Part shown: piece after piece, positions 15,966 through 24,247 of the stretch
Numbering within the stretch: position 1 is the first letter of the stretch
Layout of the letters: each line of letters opens with the position of its first letter
Source of the DNA: Desulfovibrio sp. JC022
GTDB lineage: Bacteria > Desulfobacterota > Desulfovibrionia > Desulfovibrionales > Desulfovibrionaceae
Reading direction: 5' to 3'
DNA: 34,822 nucleotides
Assembly (NCBI RefSeq): GCF_010470665.1
Contig: NZ_VOPZ01000018.1
Span: 1 to 34,822 of the forward strand
Translations under genes and position numbers: made by a program
Notes under the pieces: generated by a model
The model's database searches: none
What the model saw: the letters and a program-made list of their open reading frames with translations, nothing else
What the model was told of the DNA's origin: nothing

Positions 15966-17965
15966 TATTCCACTTTCCAGATTCCGCCGACAAAGGGATG
16001 GTAGGCCAGCTCAGTAAAATGTTTTGTAGTATCCGGGTGTACGAAGAGCAGATTAAATGCAAGTGCTTTAAAATCCGTTTGGTTGATTAGAAAAAAATCA
16101 TCACTGCCCTTGATCGCGACCATAACCGGGCCTTTGTCCCTTACAAAGTCATGACTCAGGTTCTGTTTTGTAACAAAATATGCCTTAGAATATTCATATG
16201 TTAAATCCTTATATTTCACCAGCCCTTTCTGTTTGTCCGCATGCAGGTCATTCACCGGCAGTGCGAATATGGAAATTCTTTCTTCAGGATTTGTAATCAT
16301 TTTCCCTGCGGTCAACCAGGAATTCCGCAGCAGCAGATCCGGCGTAAGATACAAATAAACAGGACCTTGCGGGCAAAGCCACTCTTTCCAGTTCCTTATT
16401 TCAGGTATTCCATATTCGCCTAGAACTTGCGGTAATTCATCAATTCGGGTGAAAGCATCAATAAAAAAACGGATAGATCTAGTTGTATCGCCGGTAAATC
16501 CATTTATTATATTTAGCCCATACGGATGGGCAGCAAAGAACCTGATCCAACTGGCAGAAAGATCATAGTCGGTGCATGCAAGGGGGAAAGATGCAAGAAA
16601 TGAACGTTCAGGATTTTGCAAACCGCCGTCAATTACAGTCCATCGTCTAGAAAAATATTGCACAAAATAACCTTCGCCCCACCAGCACCATATTTTGGCA
16701 TTTTCTTCAGTATGCTCTCCTGTAACAGTTGCAAGGTTCGCGTTATACTTGTTCAGCATCGAATCGTAATTCGTAGTCAGTGCCTTATCTGCCGCCGGGA
16801 AAGCAAACAGGACGCACAAGAAAAGACTTAACACATACCCCAAAGTCCGGCGGTCCCTGCAGATCCAGAAACTGAAATCCCACGTTAACTGTGCGATGGA
16901 AAAACCGAAAAAAGGAGCTGAAAAAATAAGAAACCTTACGCCCATAAAAAAACTGAGAATGAAAAAAATAAGTGCCGGAACAATCAGCACAACTCCGGTC
17001 AGGCGGTACTTTTTCACAAAAAGACAAGCCCCCGGTATGCTAAGCGCAAAAACTGACCAGTGGCCGCAAAGACGGTTAAAATTCTCCACAACACCAAAGG
17101 ATTCAAGTTCACTGACAGTTACAAAAGGATCAAAGAACAAACTGGTATCTGGATTCGCAGCCCGGAGATAGTTTTCAACAAAAACGATAATGTTCACAAA
17201 AAACGCAGGCAAAAGATCCCTATATCCCGCAAGGAATGCACAAAAAAACAAGAGTACAACGCAAGCAATACCGTATTTGCAATACTGAATTAGTCTTTGC
17301 CTTGAAGGCAGCAGCAGCCAGCATCCCCAGAGTCCGGCGACCAGCAGATGCCCTGCTTCTCTCCACCAGAAAATCAAAAACAAGGAACAGCACCCGGCAG
17401 CGGCAAGACTAATCAGTTCATCTTTACTCCTTCTGCTGACCGAGCTTTTATAAAGAAAAAACAAAACTGCATAGAACAATGGGACATTCAGGCAGTCGGT
17501 ATCAAAATACCCCAGTGTCGTACGTATGAACCAATCATAAGGGATAGCCGTCAGACATCCGGCACAAAGAGTTAAAAACCAGTCGTCCAGCTCGAATCCG
17601 TAAACAGTAAAAAGAAGGGCCATCCCCAGCGAAGCGAAAACCACAGGCAGCCATAAGGCCACATCCATCAACTTAAAACCGAACACCTTGACCAAAGCTC
17701 CGGAAATTACCACCAGTAATGAGGGGCAACCTGTGCGAACCGCTGTGCGTAAAGGTTGTGCATCATGATATTTTCCTTCAATAAGGTCACGCGTTTCGCT
17801 CAGGAAAAAATATGCATCAGGAGTCGTGGGAAGTATTTTACCGTTATATTCTGCGATGGCGCTTGCGTTAAGTTTGCTTAAGTGTACGGCCCTTGCGCTG
17901 AAACTTACCAGCAGGATAAGCACCAGCACAGCCAAGGGGACGAAAACAATCTTCCGCTGAGACAT
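15965..17965 (-). CDS. Single-subunit oligosaccharyltransferase, STT3/PglB family
   Basis: This membrane enzyme transfers lipid-linked glycans to Asn of exported proteins. From ATG 17965 it is about 666 aa, close to PglB length, with about 13 hydrophobic helices then a periplasmic domain. Catalytic acidic residues appear conserved: Asp in PDAYFFL (D50), DTD in GYFDTDCL (D155, D157), and Glu of TVSE (about 286). The acceptor-binding motif reads WWGEGY where PglB/STT3 have WWDYG, an unusual substitution. Start choice is uncertain: TTG 18028 is in frame but sits at the terminator foot, TTG 17989 is another option, and no strong ribosome site is seen. Desulfovibrio is known to have PglB-type activity. 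The GT2 and DUF2304 genes follow with overlaps. Confidence 0.88.
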   Translation of the reverse strand: MSQRKIVFVPLAVLVLILLVSFSARAVHLSKLNASAIAEYNGKILPTTPDAYFFLSETRDLIEGKYHDAQPLRTAVRTGCPSLLVVISGALVKVFGFKLMDVALWLPVVFASLGMALLFTVYGFELDDWFLTLCAGCLTAIPYDWFIRTTLGYFDTDCLNVPLFYAVLFFLYKSSVSRRSKDELISLAAAGCCSLFLIFWWREAGHLLVAGLWGCWLLLPSRQRLIQYCKYGIACVVLLFFCAFLAGYRDLLPAFFVNIIVFVENYLRAANPDTSLFFDPFVTVSELESFGVVENFNRLCGHWSVFALSIPGACLFVKKYRLTGVVLIVPALIFFILSFFMGVRFLIFSAPFFGFSIAQLTWDFSFWICRDRRTLGYVLSLFLCVLFAFPAADKALTTNYDSMLNKYNANLATVTGEHTEENAKIWCWWGEGYFVQYFSRRWTVIDGGLQNPERSFLASFPLACTDYDLSASWIRFFAAHPYGLNIINGFTGDTTRSIRFFIDAFTRIDELPQVLGEYGIPEIRNWKEWLCPQGPVYLYLTPDLLLRNSWLTAGKMITNPEERISIFALPVNDLHADKQKGLVKYKDLTYEYSKAYFVTKQNLSHDFVRDKGPVMVAIKGSDDFFLINQTDFKALAFNLLFVHPDTTKHFTELAYHPFVGGIWKVE

Positions 17966-18029
17966 ATATTTTACGGATTGCTTAAACAATATAGCACCAT
18001 CAGCACGATGTTTTGAGTTTTTGATCAAA

Positions 18030-18065
18030 GTAAAAGGCCGTTTCCTGTCGAAAACGGCCTTTTAC
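18030..18065 (-). terminator. Rho-independent terminator after the lipoprotein gene
   Basis: A perfect 14-bp stem (GTAAAAGGCCGTTT pairing with AAACGGCCTTTTAC) with an 8-nt loop. The A/T ends of the stem give the T-rich 3' side in both directions. It lies 38 bp beyond the stop of the large lipoprotein gene and immediately before the STT3 gene, so it probably separates the two T2SS transcripts, or attenuates read-through into the glycosylation/gspF-N operon. Confidence 0.88.
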
Positions 18066-18103
18066 ATTTTTTATTGAATTGTCTTCAGTAGACTAAATCT
18101 TAA

Positions 18104-20359
18104 TTAGTTCTTCTTGAAGACGATACCATTCTTGGAAACAACCTTAGCCTGTCCTGTGCTGGCAGGAACAACAAGCTTGATGGTTTCCTGGTTGGTTTTA
18201 CCAGTGCCTGCTTCAATCTGGAAGTATGCTGCATCAGCAACTTCAGCTGCGGTCAGAGCACCAGTCCTGATTTCAGTGCCGGAACCAGCCCTTGTGATGT
18301 TATTAATCTCGCCATTCCAGCCATTGGTCGGAGTAGCGGAAGCTGCGAAACCGGCTACTTCGTTGTTACCAGCAGGACGTCCTGCGGTGAGCAGCGCGAT
18401 CTTTGTGATGGAGTCCGGAGCGATATAAGAGTTATCGGTCATACCGGCTTCTTTACCCCAAGTTCTGAGCGTTCCTTTGAAGAAGTTTTCAGTAGTTCCA
18501 ACGGTAGACATCTGAACAACAGCATTGTTGCTTGTGATATCAGTAGCCGCATTGTTGTATTTCACATCGGTAATACTGTGAACTTTTTTCACAAGACCTT
18601 CACTCAGAGCATACATGTTAGAGTCACTAGTTGAAGCAACCAGATTAGCCTGACTCTTGCTGCCCTTGTAAACGTCTGCCCTGAAGGTCTTCTTCCCGGC
18701 AGGAACAGTACTTGTGGTTCTGAGGGCCTCAACAGCATAAGTAAGCTGCCCTGTGGTAGTAGTCCAAAGTTTATCCCAGTTTGCTGAGTAGGTGCTGCCA
18801 ATCTTGAACTGCATTCCTTCAGGAGCATTCAGGCTAACAATAAAGTTTGATCCCTGAGAGCCTGAACCTGCGGGAGTAACTAAGATGCTATCCATTGCTC
18901 CAGAAAGATTTGCAATAACTGCAGTTGACTTGCTGGCAGGAATATTACCGGCAGCAGTAGCAGCAGCGGTGCTATCTTCAAACATGAGATAAGAGTTGGA
19001 GTTTAAGGAGTTACCATCCTGAACATCCATAGTTACGCCGGTAACAACATCAACACCCGCTCCAAGAATAGTTACGATAAAACTTCTTGAAATGGTTGTA
19101 TCGGTTACGGAAGTAATAGTCACAGTAACGGTACCGGTTTTATCAGCACCGATTACGAGTGTTTGCTCAGCACCGTCATCAATAGCATCACCTTCGCTGT
19201 GCCCGGTCCAAGTTATGATGGAAGACCCACCCCAACTGATAGTCACAGAGTCTTTTGCAGCATCAGCAGCAGTGCCATCCTGAGTAAGGAGGTTGGGGGT
19301 AACGAGAATATTTCTAGTCCCGCTGTTAACTGCCAACTCACTTGAAGGTTTGTTAGGATCAACAACACTGGCACCACCCTTCACAAGCTGCAGAGTAAAA
19401 GGATCGGTAGTAAAGCCGGTGGGCAAAGCGATTTCATTTTGAATTGCAGTAATTTCTGCTTCAGAAGGTGCTTCACCACCTTTAACAATAGTACCTACCT
19501 GAGTTGCAATATTTCGCTTAAAAGCACCACTATCCTGATAAGCGGAGAGAGATGCTGCACCAATATCACCGTTGACATTCTTAACTGCGGCAGTAATCGC
19601 TGCGACAGGGTCAGCCCCTGTCTTTTCAGCTTCTACGAAATCCTGAACCGCAGTTTTCATAGCAGCAGAAAGCCCACCGGTATTCCCGTGGTCACCACCA
19701 AGCATGTTCAGCGTAACGGTGGACAATGTTTCCATGTCCGACTTCACAGCACCAGAGCCGTCAACAACTCTGAGATTCAGAAGATCACCGGTACCCAACA
19801 CACTGGCAGCAGTAGGAGCAAGTGTCTGCAAAGCCTGTCGTGCCAAGCTGTTCGCCTGAGCCTGAACCTGAGCTGTGGTAAGACCGGCTTTATCAACGGC
19901 GTCATAAGCATCAACATAAGCAGTAGATGCTACACCCAAATCCTGAGTAGTCCCTGCTGTTCCGGGCGCAGAATTGACCATTGTCTTCAGTTCCAGATTG
20001 TTAGCGTTACCGGACGAGGCAAATGTTCCGCCTGTAACTGAAATCTGAAGAGGATAAGCGGTACTGGGAATAAGGTCTACGCTAGTGCCGGGAATAGAAT
20101 ATACACCAGTAGTAGAGGTGAGGACAGAACCAACTCCTGCAATGGGATTACCAGCAGAGTCAAGTACATTAACAGTAGCGCCATTCAGCAAATCTGCACC
20201 AGCAACACCACCGATGGCACCTGCACCTGCAGCACCGCCTCCGCCTCCGCCTCCGCCTCCGCCTCCGGAACTTGAGGAACTCCCCCCACTAGAACCACAA
20301 CCAGCAAGGCCCAATGTAAAAAGAATTAGAACTGTAAAAATTAAATGCCGTTTTAACAT
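18104..20359 (-). CDS. Large secreted lipoprotein with poly-Gly linker, function unknown
   Basis: I do not recognise a family. The 751-residue protein has a lipoprotein signal peptide (LTLGLAGC, lipidated Cys about 21), a flexible Ser/Gly linker with eleven consecutive Gly, then a Cna-B/carboxypeptidase-regulatory-like segment (ATVNVLDSAGNPIAGV...TGVYSIPG). A helical Ala/Thr-rich region (about 160-330) and beta-rich Ig-like segments (TVTVTITSVTDTTISRSFIV) follow. Composition is low in charge and Cys-poor, typical of surface proteins. Sequons NLS and NIT are present. A strong GGAGG lies five bases before the ATG. It is the last gene of the T2SS I-to-H block, 31 bp after the TPR gene, making it a candidate T2SS substrate or surface partner; this is inference from position. 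Confidence 0.8.
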   Translation of the reverse strand: MLKRHLIFTVLILFTLGLAGCGSSGGSSSSSGGGGGGGGGGGAAGAGAIGGVAGADLLNGATVNVLDSAGNPIAGVGSVLTSTTGVYSIPGTSVDLIPSTAYPLQISVTGGTFASSGNANNLELKTMVNSAPGTAGTTQDLGVASTAYVDAYDAVDKAGLTTAQVQAQANSLARQALQTLAPTAASVLGTGDLLNLRVVDGSGAVKSDMETLSTVTLNMLGGDHGNTGGLSAAMKTAVQDFVEAEKTGADPVAAITAAVKNVNGDIGAASLSAYQDSGAFKRNIATQVGTIVKGGEAPSEAEITAIQNEIALPTGFTTDPFTLQLVKGGASVVDPNKPSSELAVNSGTRNILVTPNLLTQDGTAADAAKDSVTISWGGSSIITWTGHSEGDAIDDGAEQTLVIGADKTGTVTVTITSVTDTTISRSFIVTILGAGVDVVTGVTMDVQDGNSLNSNSYLMFEDSTAAATAAGNIPASKSTAVIANLSGAMDSILVTPAGSGSQGSNFIVSLNAPEGMQFKIGSTYSANWDKLWTTTTGQLTYAVEALRTTSTVPAGKKTFRADVYKGSKSQANLVASTSDSNMYALSEGLVKKVHSITDVKYNNAATDITSNNAVVQMSTVGTTENFFKGTLRTWGKEAGMTDNSYIAPDSITKIALLTAGRPAGNNEVAGFAASATPTNGWNGEINNITRAGSGTEIRTGALTAAEVADAAYFQIEAGTGKTNQETIKLVVPASTGQAKVVSKNGIVFKKN
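20236..20267 (-). repeat. Hexanucleotide microsatellite encoding poly-Gly
   Basis: Plus-strand CCTCCG is repeated about five times in tandem inside the lipoprotein gene, encoding Gly-Gly per unit just after the lipidated Cys. Gain or loss of units keeps the frame and would change linker length only. Confidence 0.85.
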
Positions 20360-20390
20360 TTAATCCTCCGCATGAATTTCAGGTTAAAGA

Positions 20391-21374
20391 TTAGTCTACT
20401 ATTTTTCCTAGAGCCTTATACTGGTCGAGTTTGACACAAGCCCCGAGGTTACAGGCCAGCTGCAAGTCTCGGGAGCCTTTGTCAAACTGTTCCAAACGCA
20501 TGTAGGCGTCTCCTCTATTAACATAAGCTTCAGCAAAGTCTCCCCTGAAGACTAAAGCTTTTGTAAAGCTCACTATGGCTGCTTTATAATCAAAATTAGC
20601 GACGAGCACAACACCCTGATTATAAAAAAACTCATATTTCTCCCCATTGAGCTTTATTGCATTTGCAATGTCGACCAATGCGGCTTCATTATTACCGTTT
20701 GAATGTTTGCTTACACCTCGATAACACAAGGCTTCTGCTGCCCTGTATTTCTTATGAATGCACAGGGTGAAATCTTTAATGGCTCCTTGATAATCGCCTA
20801 TTTTCTCATTAGCCAGACCTCGGGTAAACAGTGCAGCGGTAAAATTTTTATCGTACTTCAAAGCCTGATTAAAACAAGCCACTGCTGTATCATAATCCTT
20901 TTCTATAAAGTAGACGACACCTTTACCGTAATAAGCCTGGGCATCTTTTCTATTCTGTTTTAATATTGCTTCATATACTGATAATGCATCTTCATACTCT
21001 TTTAGTTCAACCAGAGAAAGAGCATAGTTATGCTGAATCTTGTTGTCTCCGGGAGCCATGCGTACAGCTTCTTCAAAAACATCAAAAGCATCTTTAACAA
21101 CACCAAGCTTCAGCAACAGTCCACCTTTCTCATTTAAGAGTGCTGCAGACTCGACGCCTTCATCAAGAGCAACCTCAACGATCTTCAGTGCTCCGGCGTA
21201 ATCCTTCGCGGCCCGCTTTTCTTTTGCTTTTGCCAGCACTTGGGAAACACCAGCAGGACCAACGTCTAAATTCTGAGAATTGGTTTTCTTTACACAACCA
21301 AAAGCTACCAAGAGAAGACACATCATTAGGGCTATGCGAAAATAAAATTTAATCCTGATCATAACTTCACTCAT
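20391..21374 (-). CDS. TPR-repeat lipoprotein
   Basis: A 327-residue lipoprotein: signal peptide with lipobox VAFGC (Cys 27), then about seven tetratricopeptide repeats (AKDYAGALKIVEVAL, KDAFDVFEEAVRMAPGD, KEYEDALSVYEAIL, KDYDTAVACFNQAL, GDYQGAIKDF, FDYKAAIVSF, EQFDKGSRDL). Such proteins assist secretin or pilus assembly (PilF/PilW, Tgl type), so a pilotin role for GspD is possible but unproven. Its ATG overlaps the gspH stop by 4 bp and it is followed by the large lipoprotein gene, placing it firmly in the T2SS operon. The C-terminus is Cys-containing (LACNLGACVKL). Confidence 0.87.
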   Translation of the reverse strand: MSEVMIRIKFYFRIALMMCLLLVAFGCVKKTNSQNLDVGPAGVSQVLAKAKEKRAAKDYAGALKIVEVALDEGVESAALLNEKGGLLLKLGVVKDAFDVFEEAVRMAPGDNKIQHNYALSLVELKEYEDALSVYEAILKQNRKDAQAYYGKGVVYFIEKDYDTAVACFNQALKYDKNFTAALFTRGLANEKIGDYQGAIKDFTLCIHKKYRAAEALCYRGVSKHSNGNNEAALVDIANAIKLNGEKYEFFYNQGVVLVANFDYKAAIVSFTKALVFRGDFAEAYVNRGDAYMRLEQFDKGSRDLQLACNLGACVKLDQYKALGKIVD

Positions 21375-21871
21375 TCCTGAAAACTTTCCAGATTAACACG
21401 CCCCGGTTCACCCTTGATCCCCGAAATAGGTGGCAGATAAAATGAATATTCATCCACATCACGACGAACCTGTATCACACAACTCTCAGCAAGACCGCTT
21501 GGGTAAAAACGTACCCTGAAATCCCTTTCACGCTTGTCATCAACGGTTTGGATTGATGTAATCTCATATTCTTCCGGCAGATCACCCTTATATAAGCCGG
21601 AAGGCTGCAAGACTATTTCCCCGCCATTCTTCATGCTCAAGGTCTGAACCTTTCCTGTAATCATAGAGATATATCGCGCCTGCGATACGCCATCAATTAA
21701 CCTACTCTTGAAGTCGGAAAAAGCCCCCTTCCCGGAATCAACATTCAAGGCCGGGATGGCCAATCCCAACAAAATGGCCATTATGGAAATAACGACCAGA
21801 AGCTCAAACAGGGTGAACCCTGCTTGAGCTTTACTTTTATTTAGTTCCCTCACTCTTGATATCCGCATCAT
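21371..21871 (-). CDS. gspH: T2SS minor pseudopilin GspH
   Basis: A type IV prepilin-like protein with a basic leader ending QAG and the cleavage/membrane segment [19 protein letters not shown], including Glu at +5. A globular beta domain follows ([20 protein letters not shown]), as in GspH (FxPxG near the end). The leader is about 18 residues if translation starts at the ATG pair 21871/21868, which overlaps gspG by about 35 bp; the open frame reaches 21973 but that is gspG coding sequence. A GTG at 21853 is an alternative. It is processed by a prepilin peptidase not encoded in this window. Confidence 0.85.
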   Translation of the reverse strand: MMRISRVRELNKSKAQAGFTLFELLVVISIMAILLGLAIPALNVDSGKGAFSDFKSRLIDGVSQARYISMITGKVQTLSMKNGGEIVLQPSGLYKGDLPEEYEITSIQTVDDKRERDFRVRFYPSGLAESCVIQVRRDVDEYSFYLPPISGIKGEPGRVNLESFQE

Positions 21872-22292
21872 TTCCAGAGCCGCCTTCTTTGCCGTCACCG
21901 CCATATGAATAAAGCTCAAACGGAGAATTAGATCCGGGAGCAATATATATGTAGTCGCCTTCCCAGGGATCATTGGGCACTTTGTTCAGGTACCCGTTAG
22001 CAGGATAGCTTTTAGGAACCCGGCCCACAGAAGGCTTGGAGACAAGGGCCTTAAGCCCCTGCTCAGTAGTAGGGTAATAGCCGTTATCTAAGTAAAATTT
22101 CTTCAGCGCGGTCTCAATACTTTCCATTTCAAGCCGGGCTTTGACCACACGCGCTTTCTGCGGTTCATCCATAAACTGCGGCGCAACCAGTCCGGCAAGA
22201 ATACCAAGAATAACAATAACAATCATCATCTCAAGAAGGGTAAACCCCTTTTCAGCGCTCTTTCGTGATTTTCCATATTCTTTATCAGCCAT
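21837..22292 (-). CDS. gspG: T2SS major pseudopilin GspG
   Basis: A 151-residue major pseudopilin. Leader [16 protein letters not shown] is cut after Gly16, giving [20 protein letters not shown] with Glu at +5. The GspG-specific region follows: [21 protein letters not shown], then [17 protein letters not shown] and the C-terminal [17 protein letters not shown] calcium-binding loop. These are textbook GspG features. It builds the pseudopilus driven by GspE. The gene is 18 bp after the gspAB fusion and overlaps gspH. Confidence 0.96.
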   Translation of the reverse strand: MADKEYGKSRKSAEKGFTLLEMMIVIVILGILAGLVAPQFMDEPQKARVVKARLEMESIETALKKFYLDNGYYPTTEQGLKALVSKPSVGRVPKSYPANGYLNKVPNDPWEGDYIYIAPGSNSPFELYSYGGDGKEGGSGNDADIKSEGTK

Positions 22293-22310
22293 CTGTATGC
22301 CTCAATTTTA

Positions 22311-24242
22311 TTAATTATTATTTTCAGTTCTATCACCAAAAACACGGCGATACTTATTACCTCCCAAAACAAAAATCAACTCTTCTTTACCTATATGAAC
22401 GAGTCTTAAATTGCCAATGACATCTCCCTTTCGCATAAGCTGCTGATTTAAAACAGCAAGGCTATCTTCGGGTGTTTCACTATAAGCAACAGCCCCGATC
22501 TCTATGGCGGCAATTTCAGGGGTCAATGCCCCGTCCAGAATTTTACCGGAAATTTCTTTAGAAGCAGGTTTCGATGCATCCTTGCTTGCGGAAGCCTTTA
22601 CCGCGGCTGCCTTAGCATTTTCAAGCTGCTTCACTTTAGGATTTTTGGCCGCCTGACCACTTTTCTTAACAGGCTTCAGAGGGGCAGAAGCAGAGTTGCG
22701 CTTCAGCGAGATGACCAGATCAGTATTCTTTACCGATTCTTTTGTCGCCTGCGCTTGAACGGGTTTAGTTACATTTGCCTTTCTCCCGCGCTCTGACTTC
22801 CTGACCTTGTCGGCAGCTTGTTTTGCTAGTTTATCTAATGTCGCATTCTGGGGTGCTGCAGGCTTTTTAGGGGTTGTAACGTCAGTGCCTTTTTTCGCTT
22901 CGATCACAGGGACAACCAATGCTGCTTTCTTTTCCTTAGTGGCAACCGGTTGCCGCTGATCAACTGGCTTTACCACTGCAGCCTCAATCTGCCCGCCTTT
23001 CACATTCACAACAGTCTCAGTTCCATTCGACCCACTATCCACAACCTGCGGAACGTCTACAGAAGCCACACTGCCGTTACCTGGCACTTTCGGTGCGGAA
23101 ACAGAAACATTTTCAGCTGCTGCAAACTGCTCCTTTGTCTCGCTCGACTTCATTTCAGCCGGGACTGCAGGACTTACAGACGCAGGAACTTCATCCGTGC
23201 GGCCTTCTGCTTGCGTACTTACTGTTGATTCAGCAACTGAACTTTTCAAGCCTTCGGACACCCCGACCACGTTTCCACGAAGCTCATTACTGACAATCTG
23301 CTTTTCTTCTGCTGGCCGGAAATAGGCCTGAAGATCATCATAATAGGCATAAACCGAATAGCCGCAAAGCAGCAGAGCCAGTACCGCCAACACAGGCATA
23401 CTGGGCATGGATAAATTACGTTTACGCTTGGGCTTGGAGTCAAAAAGATTGGTATACATCCCATCTGCAGCCAACTGCTTGACCATAGCCGGGGTAACCT
23501 TTTTTCCACCGGAAAAAACAATCTGGTCCAACAGATGGGAGCAGGCATGGTTGATCAACCGGGGCACCCCGCCACTGAGTTTCCAGACTTCGGTCAGAGC
23601 ACGGTTGGTAAATTCAAGATCCTCCCCGCCGGATGCACGCAATTTAAAACGCACATATTTTCGGGTGTCATCCAGGCTGAGCGGAGAAAGCTCGCAGCGT
23701 ATACCGATACGCTGGTTAAGGGCTTCCAATCCCGGTTCCATAAGCCGGTCTACAAGCTCGGTCTGGCCCACCAGCAGGATCTGGACAATGGGTTCATCAT
23801 CCTCGCGCAGATTGGAAAAAACCAGAATCTGGCCCCAATGAGATTTGGTTAGCAAATGGGTTTCGTCAAAAATCAGAACGACCTGCTTCCCTTCCTTGTG
23901 CTTTGCGGAAAAGAAAGCGGTCAACGCGGCAATGCCCTGCCGCAAACTCTGCGGTGGCTTCAGCCCGAAACTTTTACAGAAATGGCTGACCTGTTCCATG
24001 GGTGAAAGGAACGGGTTTCCGATTTCCGCATAAATAAATTTATCTGATTTCTGGCGCTGAATAAAACGGAAAAGAGTTGTCTTGCCGGTGCCGATCTCCC
24101 CGGTAAGCATGACCAGCCCACAGCGGGATTCAAACCCCACTGATATCCGATGCACCGCCTTCTTATGGCTCTCAGAAGGGAAAAAAGAAAAAACAGTTGA
24201 GGAATCCCCAAATGAATTGAAAAGTTCGGAGATATTGCCCAC
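22311..24242 (-). CDS. Fused GspA-GspB secretin-assembly protein
   Basis: A 643-residue fusion. Residues 1-265 are an ExeA/GspA AAA+ ATPase: Walker A GEIGTGKTT at 48-56, Walker B VVLIFDETHLL near 120-130, sensor region LLVGQTEL, and SGGVPRLINHACSHLLDQ. A TM near 280-300 (VLAVLALLLCGYSVYAYY) leads to a long Lys/Ala/Pro/Val-rich periplasmic spacer. The C-terminal GspB domain (TPEIAAIEIGAVAYSETPEDSLAVLN, with VIGNLRLVHIGKEELIFVLGG) closes the protein. In Aeromonas, separate ExeA and ExeB help insert the secretin through peptidoglycan. No separate peptidoglycan-binding domain is evident in the spacer. The start is GTG 24242, 5 bp after the gspM stop. Confidence 0.88.
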   Translation of the reverse strand: MGNISELFNSFGDSSTVFSFFPSESHKKAVHRISVGFESRCGLVMLTGEIGTGKTTLFRFIQRQKSDKFIYAEIGNPFLSPMEQVSHFCKSFGLKPPQSLRQGIAALTAFFSAKHKEGKQVVLIFDETHLLTKSHWGQILVFSNLREDDEPIVQILLVGQTELVDRLMEPGLEALNQRIGIRCELSPLSLDDTRKYVRFKLRASGGEDLEFTNRALTEVWKLSGGVPRLINHACSHLLDQIVFSGGKKVTPAMVKQLAADGMYTNLFDSKPKRKRNLSMPSMPVLAVLALLLCGYSVYAYYDDLQAYFRPAEEKQIVSNELRGNVVGVSEGLKSSVAESTVSTQAEGRTDEVPASVSPAVPAEMKSSETKEQFAAAENVSVSAPKVPGNGSVASVDVPQVVDSGSNGTETVVNVKGGQIEAAVVKPVDQRQPVATKEKKAALVVPVIEAKKGTDVTTPKKPAAPQNATLDKLAKQAADKVRKSERGRKANVTKPVQAQATKESVKNTDLVISLKRNSASAPLKPVKKSGQAAKNPKVKQLENAKAAAVKASASKDASKPASKEISGKILDGALTPEIAAIEIGAVAYSETPEDSLAVLNQQLMRKGDVIGNLRLVHIGKEELIFVLGGNKYRRVFGDRTENNN

Positions 24243-24247
24243 TGCTG

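Noticed and set aside
18000-18029. Start of STT3 at TTG 18028
   Set aside because: It sits directly at the foot of the terminator without a ribosome site; ATG 17965 gives catalytic-residue positions close to those known for PglB.
19439-20041. Long plus-strand open frame inside the lipoprotein gene
   Set aside because: It has no ribosome site or recognisable domain and is the reverse of a strongly supported coding frame.
21871-21973. N-terminal extension of GspH
   Set aside because: It would overlap gspG by more than 130 bp and place an atypically long leader before the prepilin cleavage site.
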